A program made the position numbers and the translations under genes. A DNA stretch of 34,364 nt from Deltaproteobacteria bacterium (GTDB taxonomy: Bacteria > Myxococcota_A > UBA9160 > SMWR01): the NCBI GenBank assembly GCA_019310425.1, contig JAFDEI010000009.1:1-34364 (forward strand), written 5' to 3'. Of this stretch, positions 10,044 to 18,155 are shown piece by piece. Under the pieces are notes generated by a model. The model ran no database searches, had not been told where the DNA came from, and saw only the letters and a list, made by a program, of their open reading frames with translations. The first letter of the stretch is position 1. Every line of letters begins with the position of its first letter.

Positions 10044-11271
10044 GCAGCGTCTCCTCGAAGACCTTGATCATGTTCGCCGCGGCATCGCTCCACTGGAACA
10101 CGTTCTGGATCCGGGTGCGGGCCTCTCGGCCCATCTGCTCGGCTCGTCCCGGCTCCGACAGCACGTCGAGGATGGCGTCCGCCATCGCGCGCGCATCGCG
10201 CTCGGGCACCAGTCGACCCGCGCGGCCGTCGGTCCCGATGACCTCGGGCAGCGCACCGGCGGCGTTCGCGATCACGGGCAGGCCACAGGCCATGGCTTCA
10301 CTGGCGGGGAAGCCGAAGCCCTCGAAGAACGACGGCACCAGCGCGACCCGGGCCGTGGAGTATTGCCGCACCAGGTCGGGCACGCTGAACATCTCCTTGC
10401 GGATGATCACGCGATCTTCGATGCCGAAGCGGCGGATCAACTTCGGCACCAGGCCGTCGTCGGGGATGCGGCCGTCGACGATCTTCAACTTGATGTGCTC
10501 GGGCAACAGCGAGACCGCCTCGATCATGGTGCCGATTCCCTTTTTGCGGTCTTCGGTGCGGCCGACGAAGAGCAGGTCGGCTTCCTTTTCGACCTCGGGC
10601 ATCGGGCGGAACAGGTCGGCGTCGGTGCCGTTGTAGACCACCTCGATGGCCTTCTGCGGAATCTTGAAATAGCGCTCGATCTCGACGCGCGAGGCTTCGC
10701 TCACCGTGACGATCTTGCTGAGCCGCGGCGCGACCTGCTGCTGCATGAAGAGCGGGAAGTACAGCGTCCGGCGGATCTTCTTCGAAAGGCGCGGGTCGAT
10801 GCGGAAGTCGGCCTCACGGTCGATGTGCAGCGGGTGGTGGATCACCGAAACCACCGGGGTTCCGGCGGCCTGGATCCCCAGCAGGCCCCAGCTCAGGCAT
10901 TGGTTGTCGAAGACGATGTCGAAGTGGTAGCGGTTCTGGAACTCGCGCCAGCGCCGCAGCAGCCGGAAGCCGAACGTCTGCATCTCGGGGAAGACGCCCA
11001 AGCGCGACACGCCGAGTTCCCACAGCGAGAGCGGCTTCAGCAGCGAGAAGGGCTTCTTCGGGTCGAAGAAATCCGGGTGATCGAGGCCGAAGACATTGTC
11101 GTTCGGGATCTCGTGCAGCGGAATGCCGGGTTCGAGCTCGGGCAACGGCGGCCCCGCGAAGACGTGGACCTCGTGGCCCGCTCGCTGCCATTCGCGAGCG
11201 AGATAGGCCGCGTAGATCCCCTGGCCGCCGCAGAACATGTTTCCGCGATATGTGAGCAGAGCAATGCGCAC
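10012..11271 (-). CDS. Glycosyltransferase family 4, paralogue 1 of the operon
   Basis: This 419-residue retaining glycosyltransferase begins MRIALLTYRGNMFCGGQG, which almost repeats the start of the downstream copy. The middle has VVSVIHHPLHIDRE, then KIVTVSEASRVEIERYF, which is typical of GT4 domain linkers. The donor half shows LLFVGRTEDRKKGI and FFEGFGFPASEAMACGLPVIA with the EX7E glutamates. No signal peptide or membrane helix is seen, so it should work at the cytoplasmic face on a lipid-linked or small acceptor. It begins nine bases after a small membrane protein gene and overlaps the next methyltransferase gene by 32 bases. The acceptor and sugar donor cannot be read from sequence. Confidence 0.9.
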   Translation of the reverse strand: MRIALLTYRGNMFCGGQGIYAAYLAREWQRAGHEVHVFAGPPLPELEPGIPLHEIPNDNVFGLDHPDFFDPKKPFSLLKPLSLWELGVSRLGVFPEMQTFGFRLLRRWREFQNRYHFDIVFDNQCLSWGLLGIQAAGTPVVSVIHHPLHIDREADFRIDPRLSKKIRRTLYFPLFMQQQVAPRLSKIVTVSEASRVEIERYFKIPQKAIEVVYNGTDADLFRPMPEVEKEADLLFVGRTEDRKKGIGTMIEAVSLLPEHIKLKIVDGRIPDDGLVPKLIRRFGIEDRVIIRKEMFSVPDLVRQYSTARVALVPSFFEGFGFPASEAMACGLPVIANAAGALPEVIGTDGRAGRLVPERDARAMADAILDVLSEPGRAEQMGREARTRIQNVFQWSDAAANMIKVFEETLRATHGRSRAA

Positions 11272-11280
11272 CGGCGGGGC

Positions 11281-11532
11281 TTACTCGTCGACGTTCGGTC
11301 CGGGATCGGGTTCCCGGACGTCGGGTTCGCTGTCCTGGTAGGGATCGACCTGGATCGTCGCAATGGTGTAACCCACCCAGAAGCTCAGTCCGAGTACGAA
11401 GAAGACCAGCACCGCGACCGGGATCGCGATGGCCCAGTAGCTCTGCTGCAGCAAGCCGAGCAGAAACCACGCACCGACGATCACCACACCGATGCAGATC
11501 AAGCCGCCCTGTGTTCGGGAGGAGTCGTTCAA
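11281..11532 (-). CDS. Small two-helix membrane protein, first gene of the glycosyltransferase operon
   Basis: The 83-residue product has two hydrophobic helices (about residues 10-28 and 33-54) and an acidic, proline-rich cytoplasmic or periplasmic tail (DPYQDSEPDVREPDPG). I do not recognise the family. The start is a TTG at 11532 with GGAG eight bases upstream. The stop is nine bases before the first glycosyltransferase, so it heads the operon and probably helps anchor or organise the enzymes at the membrane. No promoter is obvious upstream. The call as a real gene rests on codon bias, the helix pattern and operon position. Confidence 0.65.
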   Translation of the reverse strand: MNDSSRTQGGLICIGVVIVGAWFLLGLLQQSYWAIAIPVAVLVFFVLGLSFWVGYTIATIQVDPYQDSEPDVREPDPGPNVDE

Positions 11533-11939
11533 TTCACTGGCTCCGCTGAAAGGTGAAAGGCGGCCCCGGGCAGTCGGGGCGGCGAGGGCAGAGTATTCGC
11601 GGAGTGGAGTCGGATGTCAAACTGGGGGAGGGTAAGAAGTTAAGAGGGGTCAAATGTTCCGGAATTGGTCGCTAGGTCGTGGTGGTGACCTCCGGTCAAC
11701 CCCTCAGCCAGGCCCGGATCCTGACGGGGGTTACCCGGTTCCGGTTTGGGCAGCCAGACAGCAACTGAGATCAATCGAACCGGGCGGTTGCTGTCCGCTG
11801 CAACGGATTGATAGGCGGCAGACCTGAAGCGTGTGCGCCGCGGGTTCCTGCGAGACAATGCCTCCGCATCGCTCGCTGGCCTCAAGCCGATAAGACTACG
11901 GGAAAATGGTGGCAACCCACGCTGGTCCGTGTCAATCGC
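11533..11939. other. Gene-poor stretch at the left edge of the accessory block
   Basis: I see no gene I can support here. A 91-codon open frame (11640-11915, minus) has a biased Arg/Pro/Ser composition and no recognisable motif. Overall base composition becomes less GC-rich just to the right, and the run TTAAGAGGGGTCAAATGT at 11640-11657 looks like transposon-end debris, though I cannot name the element. Confidence 0.4.
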
Positions 11940-12425
11940 TTAATCGACGGGGCAATCAAGTCCTCTGTTCCATATTGGTGCGTAGATCCCGGCGTTCGCT
12001 TCGCGAAGGGCCTCGCGGTATTCCGCCGACCGACGATCAGGGCATGCCAGCGCCGCATCGATGAACTCGGAGGGCGGCGAATAGGTGTGCAATCTTAGGT
12101 AGTGACTGATCCCACTGGGTGCGACGTACACGACGCTGTGTCCAGGTATAAAGAGGTTGTCATTCGAATAGGGTACTTCCGTCCTCCCAATACCGTTAGC
12201 GAAGCAGATCGAGCACTCGTGCGATCCAGAAAATCTCATCATCATGATTACGTATGTGTCTTGGTGAACGAGAGTATCGAGGTGGGTTGCGAGCTCTTCG
12301 GGGGCAGCTCCCCGCGCGTACCGATGAGGATATTCCAGCCATCCGACAGCGAGCAACGGAACCGACCAATCCGACCAACCCGGAGAATCGTGATACCGAC
12401 ACTGAGTCAAATCTTGGAAATACAA
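11940..12425 (-). CDS. Conserved hypothetical protein with HxCxxC motif
   Basis: The 161-residue protein starts MYFQDLTQCRYHD, then has AVGWLEYPHRYARG, a central SHECSICF (a His-x-Cys-x-x-Cys group that could bind a metal) and a C-terminal APSGISHYLRLHTYSPPSEF block. I recall this arrangement from uncharacterised proteins scattered in many bacteria, often in accessory regions, with no known function. Codon use is less GC-rich than in the flanking chromosome, which hints at transfer. It stands alone, between a gene-poor stretch and an IS3-family relic. The start at 12425 fits the family because these proteins usually begin with a short Met-Tyr/Phe-Phe-x-Asp-Leu motif. Confidence 0.65.
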   Translation of the reverse strand: MYFQDLTQCRYHDSPGWSDWSVPLLAVGWLEYPHRYARGAAPEELATHLDTLVHQDTYVIMMMRFSGSHECSICFANGIGRTEVPYSNDNLFIPGHSVVYVAPSGISHYLRLHTYSPPSEFIDAALACPDRRSAEYREALREANAGIYAPIWNRGLDCPVD

Positions 12426-12495
12426 GGGTGCCTCGCAGAGCCGCCCAACGGATCGCCATCCCCCCGCTGACCTGCCCCGTTTGTCGTACCAGTTC

Positions 12496-12668
12496 CTATG
12501 TTAGTGCACCCAGCAATTTCTCATCCCTCGGCCAAGGCGGCCATTGGACCGTCTCGGGCGCCGGTGGGCGATAGCCCAACGAGCTGTGGGGCCGGAACGT
12601 GTTGTACTCCCGGCGCCAACCCTCGATGATGACCTGCGCTTCCCGGAGCGTGTAGAAGATCTGTAATT
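12496..12668 (-). pseudogene. IS3-family transposase (OrfB) C-terminal relic
   Basis: The reading frame encodes FYTLREAQVIIEGWRREYN followed by TFRPHSSLGYRPPAPET. This is the characteristic end of IS3-family OrfB integrases, which contains the last part of the DDE domain. Upstream of about 12668 the frame continues but no longer matches, so only the last 55 or so residues survive. No OrfA, no full catalytic triad and no intact terminal repeats are visible. It is a decayed insertion-sequence fragment. Confidence 0.8.
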
Positions 12669-12858
12669 TCACATTGCGCAGCCGTCTAATACGGCCTTGC
12701 AGCTGGCGGAGTGCCGCGCACTTCCACCGGCCCGTGGTAGTGTCTGGCATCAATCAAAGGCGCTTCAAGCAAGCGCGGCAGGGTCGGACCCGGGTAGTGC
12801 TGGTGCTGGCTGGTGGGCGTCGGTCCGGTGGGCGGCGAGAACACTCGCGAGGTGGATC

Positions 12859-13458
12859 ATGGGCCAGAACTTCACCAAGTTCGCCTTCACCGAAGGCGTC
12901 AAGGCTGCGCAAGAGCACTACGGCTCCCGTGACGCCTACCTGCGAATGGAGCAAGCCGGTGACCGCTACGTTCTCACCGATCGTGAGAGCGAATTCATCC
13001 GTGCTCGGGACTCGTTCTATATGGCCACCGTAGGCGAGAACGGTTGGCCGTACGTCCAGTTCAGGGGCGGCCCGCAAGGTTTCCTGAATGTCCTCGATGA
13101 ACGAACGGTCGGCTTTGCCGACTTCCGGGGCAACCGGCAATACATCAGCGTCGGGAATCTCAAGGACAATGAGCGCGTGGCGCTGATCCTCATGGATTAC
13201 CCGGGCCGTAAGCGTTTGAAAATCTGGGCGACAGCCAGGGTGGCGGACGTTCAGGACGATCCAGAACTTAGTACCACGCTCACGGTCGAGGGCTACGATG
13301 CGAAAGTCGAGCGCGCGATCATGCTCACCGTTCAGGCCTACGACTGGAACTGTCCTCAACATATTGTCCCTAGATATACCAGCACCGAGATCTCGCGTGA
13401 GATTGCCCATCTGAACCCCGACGTGGTCAGTCCCTGCGACGCTGAGTCGACCGATTAG
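12859..13458 (+). CDS. Pyridoxamine 5'-phosphate oxidase-family flavin-binding protein
   Basis: The 199-residue protein has the split-barrel FMN-binding fold of the PPOX family: RARDSFYMATVGENGWPYVQFRGG, then TVGFADFRGNRQYISVGNL and KRLKIWATARV. Members bind FMN, F420 or haem and reduce or hydrolyse small substrates; the C-terminal residues of true PdxH that bind pyridoxamine phosphate are not evident. The start is ATG 12859 with GAGGTGG upstream; longer open frames run into intergenic sequence. It is a stand-alone gene between an IS3 relic and a metallo-hydrolase gene on the other strand, so its pathway cannot be inferred from context. Confidence 0.83.
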   Translation: MGQNFTKFAFTEGVKAAQEHYGSRDAYLRMEQAGDRYVLTDRESEFIRARDSFYMATVGENGWPYVQFRGGPQGFLNVLDERTVGFADFRGNRQYISVGNLKDNERVALILMDYPGRKRLKIWATARVADVQDDPELSTTLTVEGYDAKVERAIMLTVQAYDWNCPQHIVPRYTSTEISREIAHLNPDVVSPCDAESTD

Positions 13459-13709
13459 CCAGCGTTCTCAGCGTCCGCGGCAAGAGCCTGCGAGTATCGC
13501 CGCCGCCCAACAAGCAACCGTGATCGAAAACCGACCTAAGTAGTCGCTTGCTGCCAGATCATTTCGTCCCGCGCCACCACATTCAGGGCGGGCGATGATC
13601 GGCGCGGGCATGATCTACGCCGAGCAAGGGGCCGGACTCCACAGGTCAAAGTGAAACCAGCGGCGAGATCTTCGATGCAGGGCCGCAGAGTCCCCCGCGA
13701 CGCCCTACC

Positions 13710-14987
13710 TCATTCCTGCTTCTCGTCGAGTCCGTACTTCTTGTTGACCTCGTCATACGTGGGCTGAATCACGTCCTTCATGTCGTATCTGCCACCCGCG
13801 ATCATGTCCGAATAAGGAACCCTGAGACTCGGATCGGGCACCTGCGGCTTCCCGGTGGCCGGCGGCGGCCAGACGTCTTCATCAATTTTCGCCATCCGCA
13901 CGCGAATGTCGTCCTTGGTGATGTTCCAGACCATGTAGTCCTCAGAGAGGCTCAGCGGACCGTCATAGGTGGTGCGGATGCGATCATTGATCGACGCTGT
14001 GGTGTCGAAGTCCTTGAAGAAGTGATAGGCCACGGCCATGCGCGGCTTGATGATCGACATCATCTTGCCGAACGCTTCGGGTGCGGTGTGGATCTGAGTG
14101 CCCACCGCTAGAGCGCCTTGCGGTGTGAACCTGAACTTCTCGATCAATTCCGGCACGGCGATGAAGCACTCGTGAATCGCCAAGTCGGCATCCTTCGCAT
14201 ACTCCGCGAACCACTTGTTCGGATAGGTATCGCCTCCGAACACGAACTTGAGGCCGTTCCACTCGATGATGAAACTCACCGGACCGTCCAAAGAGTGGAT
14301 GGCTGGAATTGAGCGAATCGTCACACCGTTTTCCTGATAGACGATCCCATTCACGGCCTTGTAGTCGAACTCGGTGACGTCGAAGAAGTATGGACGTGGA
14401 TCGGTGATTCCCGCGCGGCCGTTTATATCCCAGGTAAGCGCCTTGAACAGATGATCCAGCGCGTACTTCGTCCCCCTCTCCGGTGTATCGCCGCTCGGCC
14501 CCCAGACGCGCAATGGCTTCTGGCGACCGGAGAGCGCGCCACCGATGAACAACGCATCCAGATCTCCGAAGTGGTCGGTATGCAGGTGGCTCAGGAAGAC
14601 CTTATCGAGGTAGTTGTAGGGGATCTGCATGGCTGCGATGCGCTCATTCGATCCGGTCCCGACATCGAAGAGGAACTTGTCCCCGTTCCCCAGTTCGAGC
14701 AGCCAGCACGACGCCGCTTGTTTCGGACGCGGCGTGGGCATGCCGGTGCCGCAGGCAATCAGCCGCATTTCGTCCGGCCGAAGGTCCTCGCTGTTGGGCG
14801 CGTAGAAATCACGAGCTCGCGCTTTCGTGGGCGACAAGGTCGGGGCGTCGGCCGCCTGTACGGGCCTCACCAGCGAGAACGACCGTCCGGCCCGCTCATC
14901 CGAACGCCCCATGAAGTATCCGGCCGCGAGAACGCCGGTAGCGACGATGCCGATTAGTGCGACGGTTTCCCAGCGATGTTGACTCAT
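13710..14987 (-). CDS. Membrane-anchored MBL-fold metallo-hydrolase, GntH-like
   Basis: This is a 425-residue metallo-beta-lactamase-fold enzyme with an N-terminal membrane helix or signal anchor (about residues 8-26). The metal site is clear: HLHTDHFGD with H134, H136, D138 and H139, a later GGDTYPNKW aspartate and a YHFF histidine near the end. The sentences RDFYAPNSEDL and ACGTGMPTPRPKQAASC are typical of a subfamily that includes GntH from guanitoxin biosynthesis. Most members are not in that pathway, and no other gnt genes are present here. The start at 14987 (MSQHRW) has a GGGAGAGAG site before it and removes 13 residues from the longest frame. No operon partner is visible on either side. 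Confidence 0.82.
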   Translation of the reverse strand: MSQHRWETVALIGIVATGVLAAGYFMGRSDERAGRSFSLVRPVQAADAPTLSPTKARARDFYAPNSEDLRPDEMRLIACGTGMPTPRPKQAASCWLLELGNGDKFLFDVGTGSNERIAAMQIPYNYLDKVFLSHLHTDHFGDLDALFIGGALSGRQKPLRVWGPSGDTPERGTKYALDHLFKALTWDINGRAGITDPRPYFFDVTEFDYKAVNGIVYQENGVTIRSIPAIHSLDGPVSFIIEWNGLKFVFGGDTYPNKWFAEYAKDADLAIHECFIAVPELIEKFRFTPQGALAVGTQIHTAPEAFGKMMSIIKPRMAVAYHFFKDFDTTASINDRIRTTYDGPLSLSEDYMVWNITKDDIRVRMAKIDEDVWPPPATGKPQVPDPSLRVPYSDMIAGGRYDMKDVIQPTYDEVNKKYGLDEKQE

Positions 14988-15404
14988 CTTTGCTCTCTCC
15001 CTGAGCGGTCCGCTCGATTGGAACACGACTACAGGTTAAACCGCAAGATATAATGGGACCTTCAAGATCTGCTCATCGAACAAGTGGTTCAAAAACGCCA
15101 CGGAGCTGGGGTAAAACAGTGAGACATGATGAAGGCCATGCGACCGGACCCGCCCAACGGGAGGCCGGAAGGCACTCGGCCGGCGTGATTCCGATGATGA
15201 TGTTCTCGACAATGCGGCATGACGCGGGGCGTCTGACTGGTTTAGACCAATCGCAGGCTGAGTTTGTTACCTCAGCGGGAGAGTTCGCAGCGCGTGCCAA
15301 TGCCTCGGATGCGGCACCCGCGCCCCTCTCGGGTTCTAACCCTTTTCCACGGACGGTTGGGTTAAGCCCTTTTGGATGTGTCCGCGAAATCAGGTGAGAA
15401 CCCG
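14988..15404. other. Intergenic stretch between metallo-hydrolase and regulator genes
   Basis: About 417 bases with no supportable gene. It contains a perfect TATAAT at 15047-15052 (plus strand) without a convincing -35 box. It also has GGGTTCTAACCC and GGTTGGGTTAAGCCC near 15332-15370, which look like degraded structured DNA. I could not fit a tRNA or terminator. Confidence 0.45.
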
Positions 15405-17738
15405 TTAGGTGAGAATATCCTTCAGGCGGCCGATCAACTTTCCACTCTTCGACTTCCCCTGATCCATGACGCCGAGCTCCTCCAGGGCCTCATCGCAGCC
15501 CGGCTTGATCCGCACGGCGTTCTCGAACATCTTGCGCGCCCGGTCCACGGCGCCGTTCGCCCGAAAGATCTTGCCCAGGTAGACGTAGGGTTTCTCTCGG
15601 CCCGGTGAGAGTTTGATCCCCTTCGCGATGTTCTCGAGAGCCTCCTTGAGAACCAACGGATCCTTGGGCGCGCGGAGAAATTGCGCGTAGCCGAGGTGTG
15701 CGAAGTATTCGCCCTCCTTGGGATCGAGGTGTGCCGCCATGCCATAGGCCTCGACCGCCGGCTCATAATTCTTCGCGTGGACGTAACCGTTGCCCGTGCG
15801 AAACCAGGACTCCGCGTCGAGGCCGCGCGAGGCAAGATCCTCGACCTTCGCCGCCGTCTCGGCCGCAATCTGCTCGGGAGTCTTCTGCGCCCGGGCCTGC
15901 TTGCGAACCTTCACGGCCTGGGGTCGGAGCTGGGCGTAGACCGATCGCGAGCTGCTGAGCTGGAGGCGATCGAAGGCCTTGTCGATCCGAGCACGGGCCT
16001 CGCCCGCGAGATCCTTGAGTTCCGGCAGTTCAGCAGACGCCGCTTCCGAGGGCAGAGTATCGATGAGGCTCTCGTGGGCGTAACATACCTCCTCGTCGGT
16101 GGCGTCGACGTTGATTCCGAGGACATCGAAATCGTCCTTCTCGCGGATGTAACCCAAGAAGGCGGTGAGTTCCGCCAACGCGCGCTCCGCGTTCCAAACT
16201 GGCGCGACGGACTCGCCCACCCGAGCCGGGGGCGGCTCGCCCACAGGCTCTTCCGCCCACCCCTCGCCGGGCTCCACTTCCGGAGCTGCTTCCAAATCCT
16301 CGCCCAGGCCTGTTTCCAGCTCCTCGTCCAGGTCTTCTTCCAGGTCCTCACCCGGGCCCGCTTCCAGATCGTCTCCCAAGCCTTCTTCCAGGCCCTCGCC
16401 TTGGTCTGCTGACAGTTCCTCGCCCAGCCGGGTTTCCAGGTCTTCACCCGGGCCTGCTTCCAGGTCGTCGCCAAGCCCTGCTTCGATTGCGTCCTCAGGA
16501 AGCTCCGTGCGCACCTCTGCCAGCGGCTCCTCGGGGGTCGGAATCTGCTGGGCAACAGCCGACGACGGCGGCTCGCTCACCGCTACGGGATCGAGCAGCA
16601 TCATCACCGGTTCTGCGTGGAGCACCAGCAAGCCCGCAACGAACAGACCGTAGAGCGCGCGCGCATCGAGATCGCCGGAATCGAGCACAGCCTGCACGCT
16701 GCGACTTCCGTACAGATCTTCGAAAACGGAACGCTCCGAAGCAGTGAGGTCGAGTTCTGCAGGTTCGCACGGCGGCTCTTCCGCCCTGGAGACGTAGAGT
16801 GATGCGTGTGCGCGCAGCGTCTCCGCCGCCATCTCGTTCGGCGTCCAGTGTCGCCCACCCTCGAGCATCAGCGCAGCCTGGTCACGACCGATCTCCAGGG
16901 CGACGTCGGGGCGGAGGTGCTTTTCGGGAAAGTATTGGAAGGCCCCCAAGGTCCAGCGGAAAATCTCGAGCAGCTGCTCCTCCGCCTGCTCTCGGATCGC
17001 CGCCTTGAATTCCTCCTGCGAGAGCGCGCCGAGTTCGACGAGGATTTCGCAGCAGCTGCCCTGACCAGCGTCAAGGACTTCCCTCACCGCCGCGCACTGC
17101 TCCTTGCTGATCCGCCCGCGCCGGGCAAGAAACTTCTCCGGCGCCTCGACGCCACCGCTGGAACTGGCGGCCACGGGCGAACCGTTGCGCAGCTCGAAGG
17201 CCTTGCGCTCCTTGTGATGCGTCACGGTCAGGACACCACTGGCCGCGTCGCGGCACAGGCGGCGGAGCACTTCCGAGATCGGAATCTCGGCCAGATCGCC
17301 GACGATCTCCGCCTCGCTCTCTGGTGAACTCGACGCCTCGGAGGGATCGACATCGGTTGATTTCGACGCCTCGCCGACGAACTGCTGCACGCTCTCGAGC
17401 AGCTCCGTCTTCAGAGCGGGCTTGGTGAAGAACTCCTTGGCCCCGACCTCGAGCGCTCCACCGTAGAGATCCGGCGAGCGCTCTCCCTTCGTGAGCACGA
17501 TGATCGGCACCTCGGCCGGCCAGCCGCCATAGGAACGAATCTCCTCTAGCAGCGCGATCCCATTGCAGCTGGAGAGAACGATCTCTGCCAGCACCAGGTC
17601 GATCTCCTCGACCCGAATCAGGATGAGGGCCTCGTCGGGATCGGCGGTATGCAGCAGGCGATACCCGGCGGCACGCAGATCCTCTTCGAAGTCCGCAGGG
17701 ACCTGGAGGTTATCGTCGATGTAGAGAATCGTGCCCAT
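15405..17738 (-). CDS. Multidomain response regulator: atypical receiver, DUF4388/PATAN, acidic octad repeat, J-like and TPR domains
   Basis: The 777-residue protein starts with a receiver (1-125) whose acidic pocket (YIDDN) and KPA lysine are intact. The phospho-acceptor position holds Glu, E52 in DLVLAEIVL, so it may mimic a phosphorylated state. A DUF4388/PATAN domain follows (about 145-260), then a linker containing eight copies of an acidic octapeptide (EAGLGDDL-type units, encoded by 16293-16484). Next are a J-domain-like segment (DDFDVLGINVDATDEEV) and tetratricopeptide repeats to the end (GNGYVHAKNYEPAVEAYG, PYVYLGKIFRANGAVDRA). Such proteins occur in gliding or developmental regulation in deltaproteobacteria, usually as protein-interaction hubs. 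The gene stands alone, with a perfect 16-base palindrome 139 bases upstream. Confidence 0.85.
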   Translation of the reverse strand: MGTILYIDDNLQVPADFEEDLRAAGYRLLHTADPDEALILIRVEEIDLVLAEIVLSSCNGIALLEEIRSYGGWPAEVPIIVLTKGERSPDLYGGALEVGAKEFFTKPALKTELLESVQQFVGEASKSTDVDPSEASSSPESEAEIVGDLAEIPISEVLRRLCRDAASGVLTVTHHKERKAFELRNGSPVAASSSGGVEAPEKFLARRGRISKEQCAAVREVLDAGQGSCCEILVELGALSQEEFKAAIREQAEEQLLEIFRWTLGAFQYFPEKHLRPDVALEIGRDQAALMLEGGRHWTPNEMAAETLRAHASLYVSRAEEPPCEPAELDLTASERSVFEDLYGSRSVQAVLDSGDLDARALYGLFVAGLLVLHAEPVMMLLDPVAVSEPPSSAVAQQIPTPEEPLAEVRTELPEDAIEAGLGDDLEAGPGEDLETRLGEELSADQGEGLEEGLGDDLEAGPGEDLEEDLDEELETGLGEDLEAAPEVEPGEGWAEEPVGEPPPARVGESVAPVWNAERALAELTAFLGYIREKDDFDVLGINVDATDEEVCYAHESLIDTLPSEAASAELPELKDLAGEARARIDKAFDRLQLSSSRSVYAQLRPQAVKVRKQARAQKTPEQIAAETAAKVEDLASRGLDAESWFRTGNGYVHAKNYEPAVEAYGMAAHLDPKEGEYFAHLGYAQFLRAPKDPLVLKEALENIAKGIKLSPGREKPYVYLGKIFRANGAVDRARKMFENAVRIKPGCDEALEELGVMDQGKSKSGKLIGRLKDILT
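16293..16484 (-). repeat. Tandem 24-base repeat encoding an acidic octapeptide
   Basis: Eight in-frame 24-base units encode related octapeptides such as EAGLGDDL, EAGPGEDL, ETRLGEEL, EEGLGDDL and ETGLGEDL. Units 1 and 5, and 2 and 6, are nearly identical, which suggests a block duplication of four units. The array forms a strongly acidic linker between the DUF4388 and J-like domains. Unit number could vary between strains by slippage. Confidence 0.85.
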
Positions 17739-17876
17739 TTCGCTCAGAGGGGTTTCCCATGCCTCCTATCGGAAGACCGACCGTCGGCGTTTACCGAACT
17801 TTGGACATACCGGTCGATTGCCGGTTGATTTGATCGTGCCCCGGAAATGACGCCAATACGCTCGGAGCGACCCCGA

Positions 17877-17892
17877 TTCGAACCGGTTCGAA
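17877..17892. promoter_or_regulatory. Perfect 16-base palindrome, possible operator
   Basis: TTCGAACCGGTTCGAA is a perfect inverted repeat in non-coding sequence, 139 bases upstream of the multidomain regulator start at 17738. Its length and symmetry fit a dimeric repressor site. A shorter inverted repeat, CCGACCGTCGG, lies nearer the gene at 17777-17787. Confidence 0.4.
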
Positions 17893-18023
17893 ACTCGCTT
17901 GAACGCGTATCGAAGCGGCTGGAGCTTTGACTGCGTCAGCGACAACCGGCGCAGTCGGACGCCGCGCACGGGTTGTTCTGGATCGGATAGGGAGGGCGGT
18001 CTCGTGGACACTAGAGGCCGTGG

Positions 18024-18140
18024 TTTCAAATTCCTCTGGGCTGACGCCGCCGAGGTGGTTATGGCATCGGGTTCGATTGTTAAACATCTCGATGTATTCG
18101 AAGATCTCGGCTTTCGCGAGCGAAATCCGCAGGCTTTTCG
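18024..18140 (-). pseudogene. Second IS3-family transposase (OrfB) C-terminal relic
   Basis: The minus-strand frame reads SLAKAEIFEYIEMFNNRTR then CHNHLGGVSPEEFE. This is the standard C-terminal end of IS3-group OrfB (a DDE integrase tail with the FNNRxRxHxxLGGxSPxxFE pattern). Nothing of the earlier catalytic domain remains. It ends 16 bases from the DUF2961 gene. It belongs to a different IS3 subgroup from the relic at 12496-12668. The rest of the 17739-18155 interval has no gene that I can support. Confidence 0.8.
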
Positions 18141-18155
18141 GGCTGAGCTACTTCC

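Noticed and set aside
9688-11556. 622-codon plus-strand open frame
   Set aside because: Antisense of the glycosyltransferase and methyltransferase genes, which have clear motifs and overlaps.
11640-11915. 91-codon minus-strand open frame
   Set aside because: Biased composition, no ribosome binding site and no recognisable homology.
15320-15375. tRNA-like GGGTTCTAACCC stretch
   Set aside because: The T-loop consensus is not met and no matching acceptor or anticodon arm can be folded.
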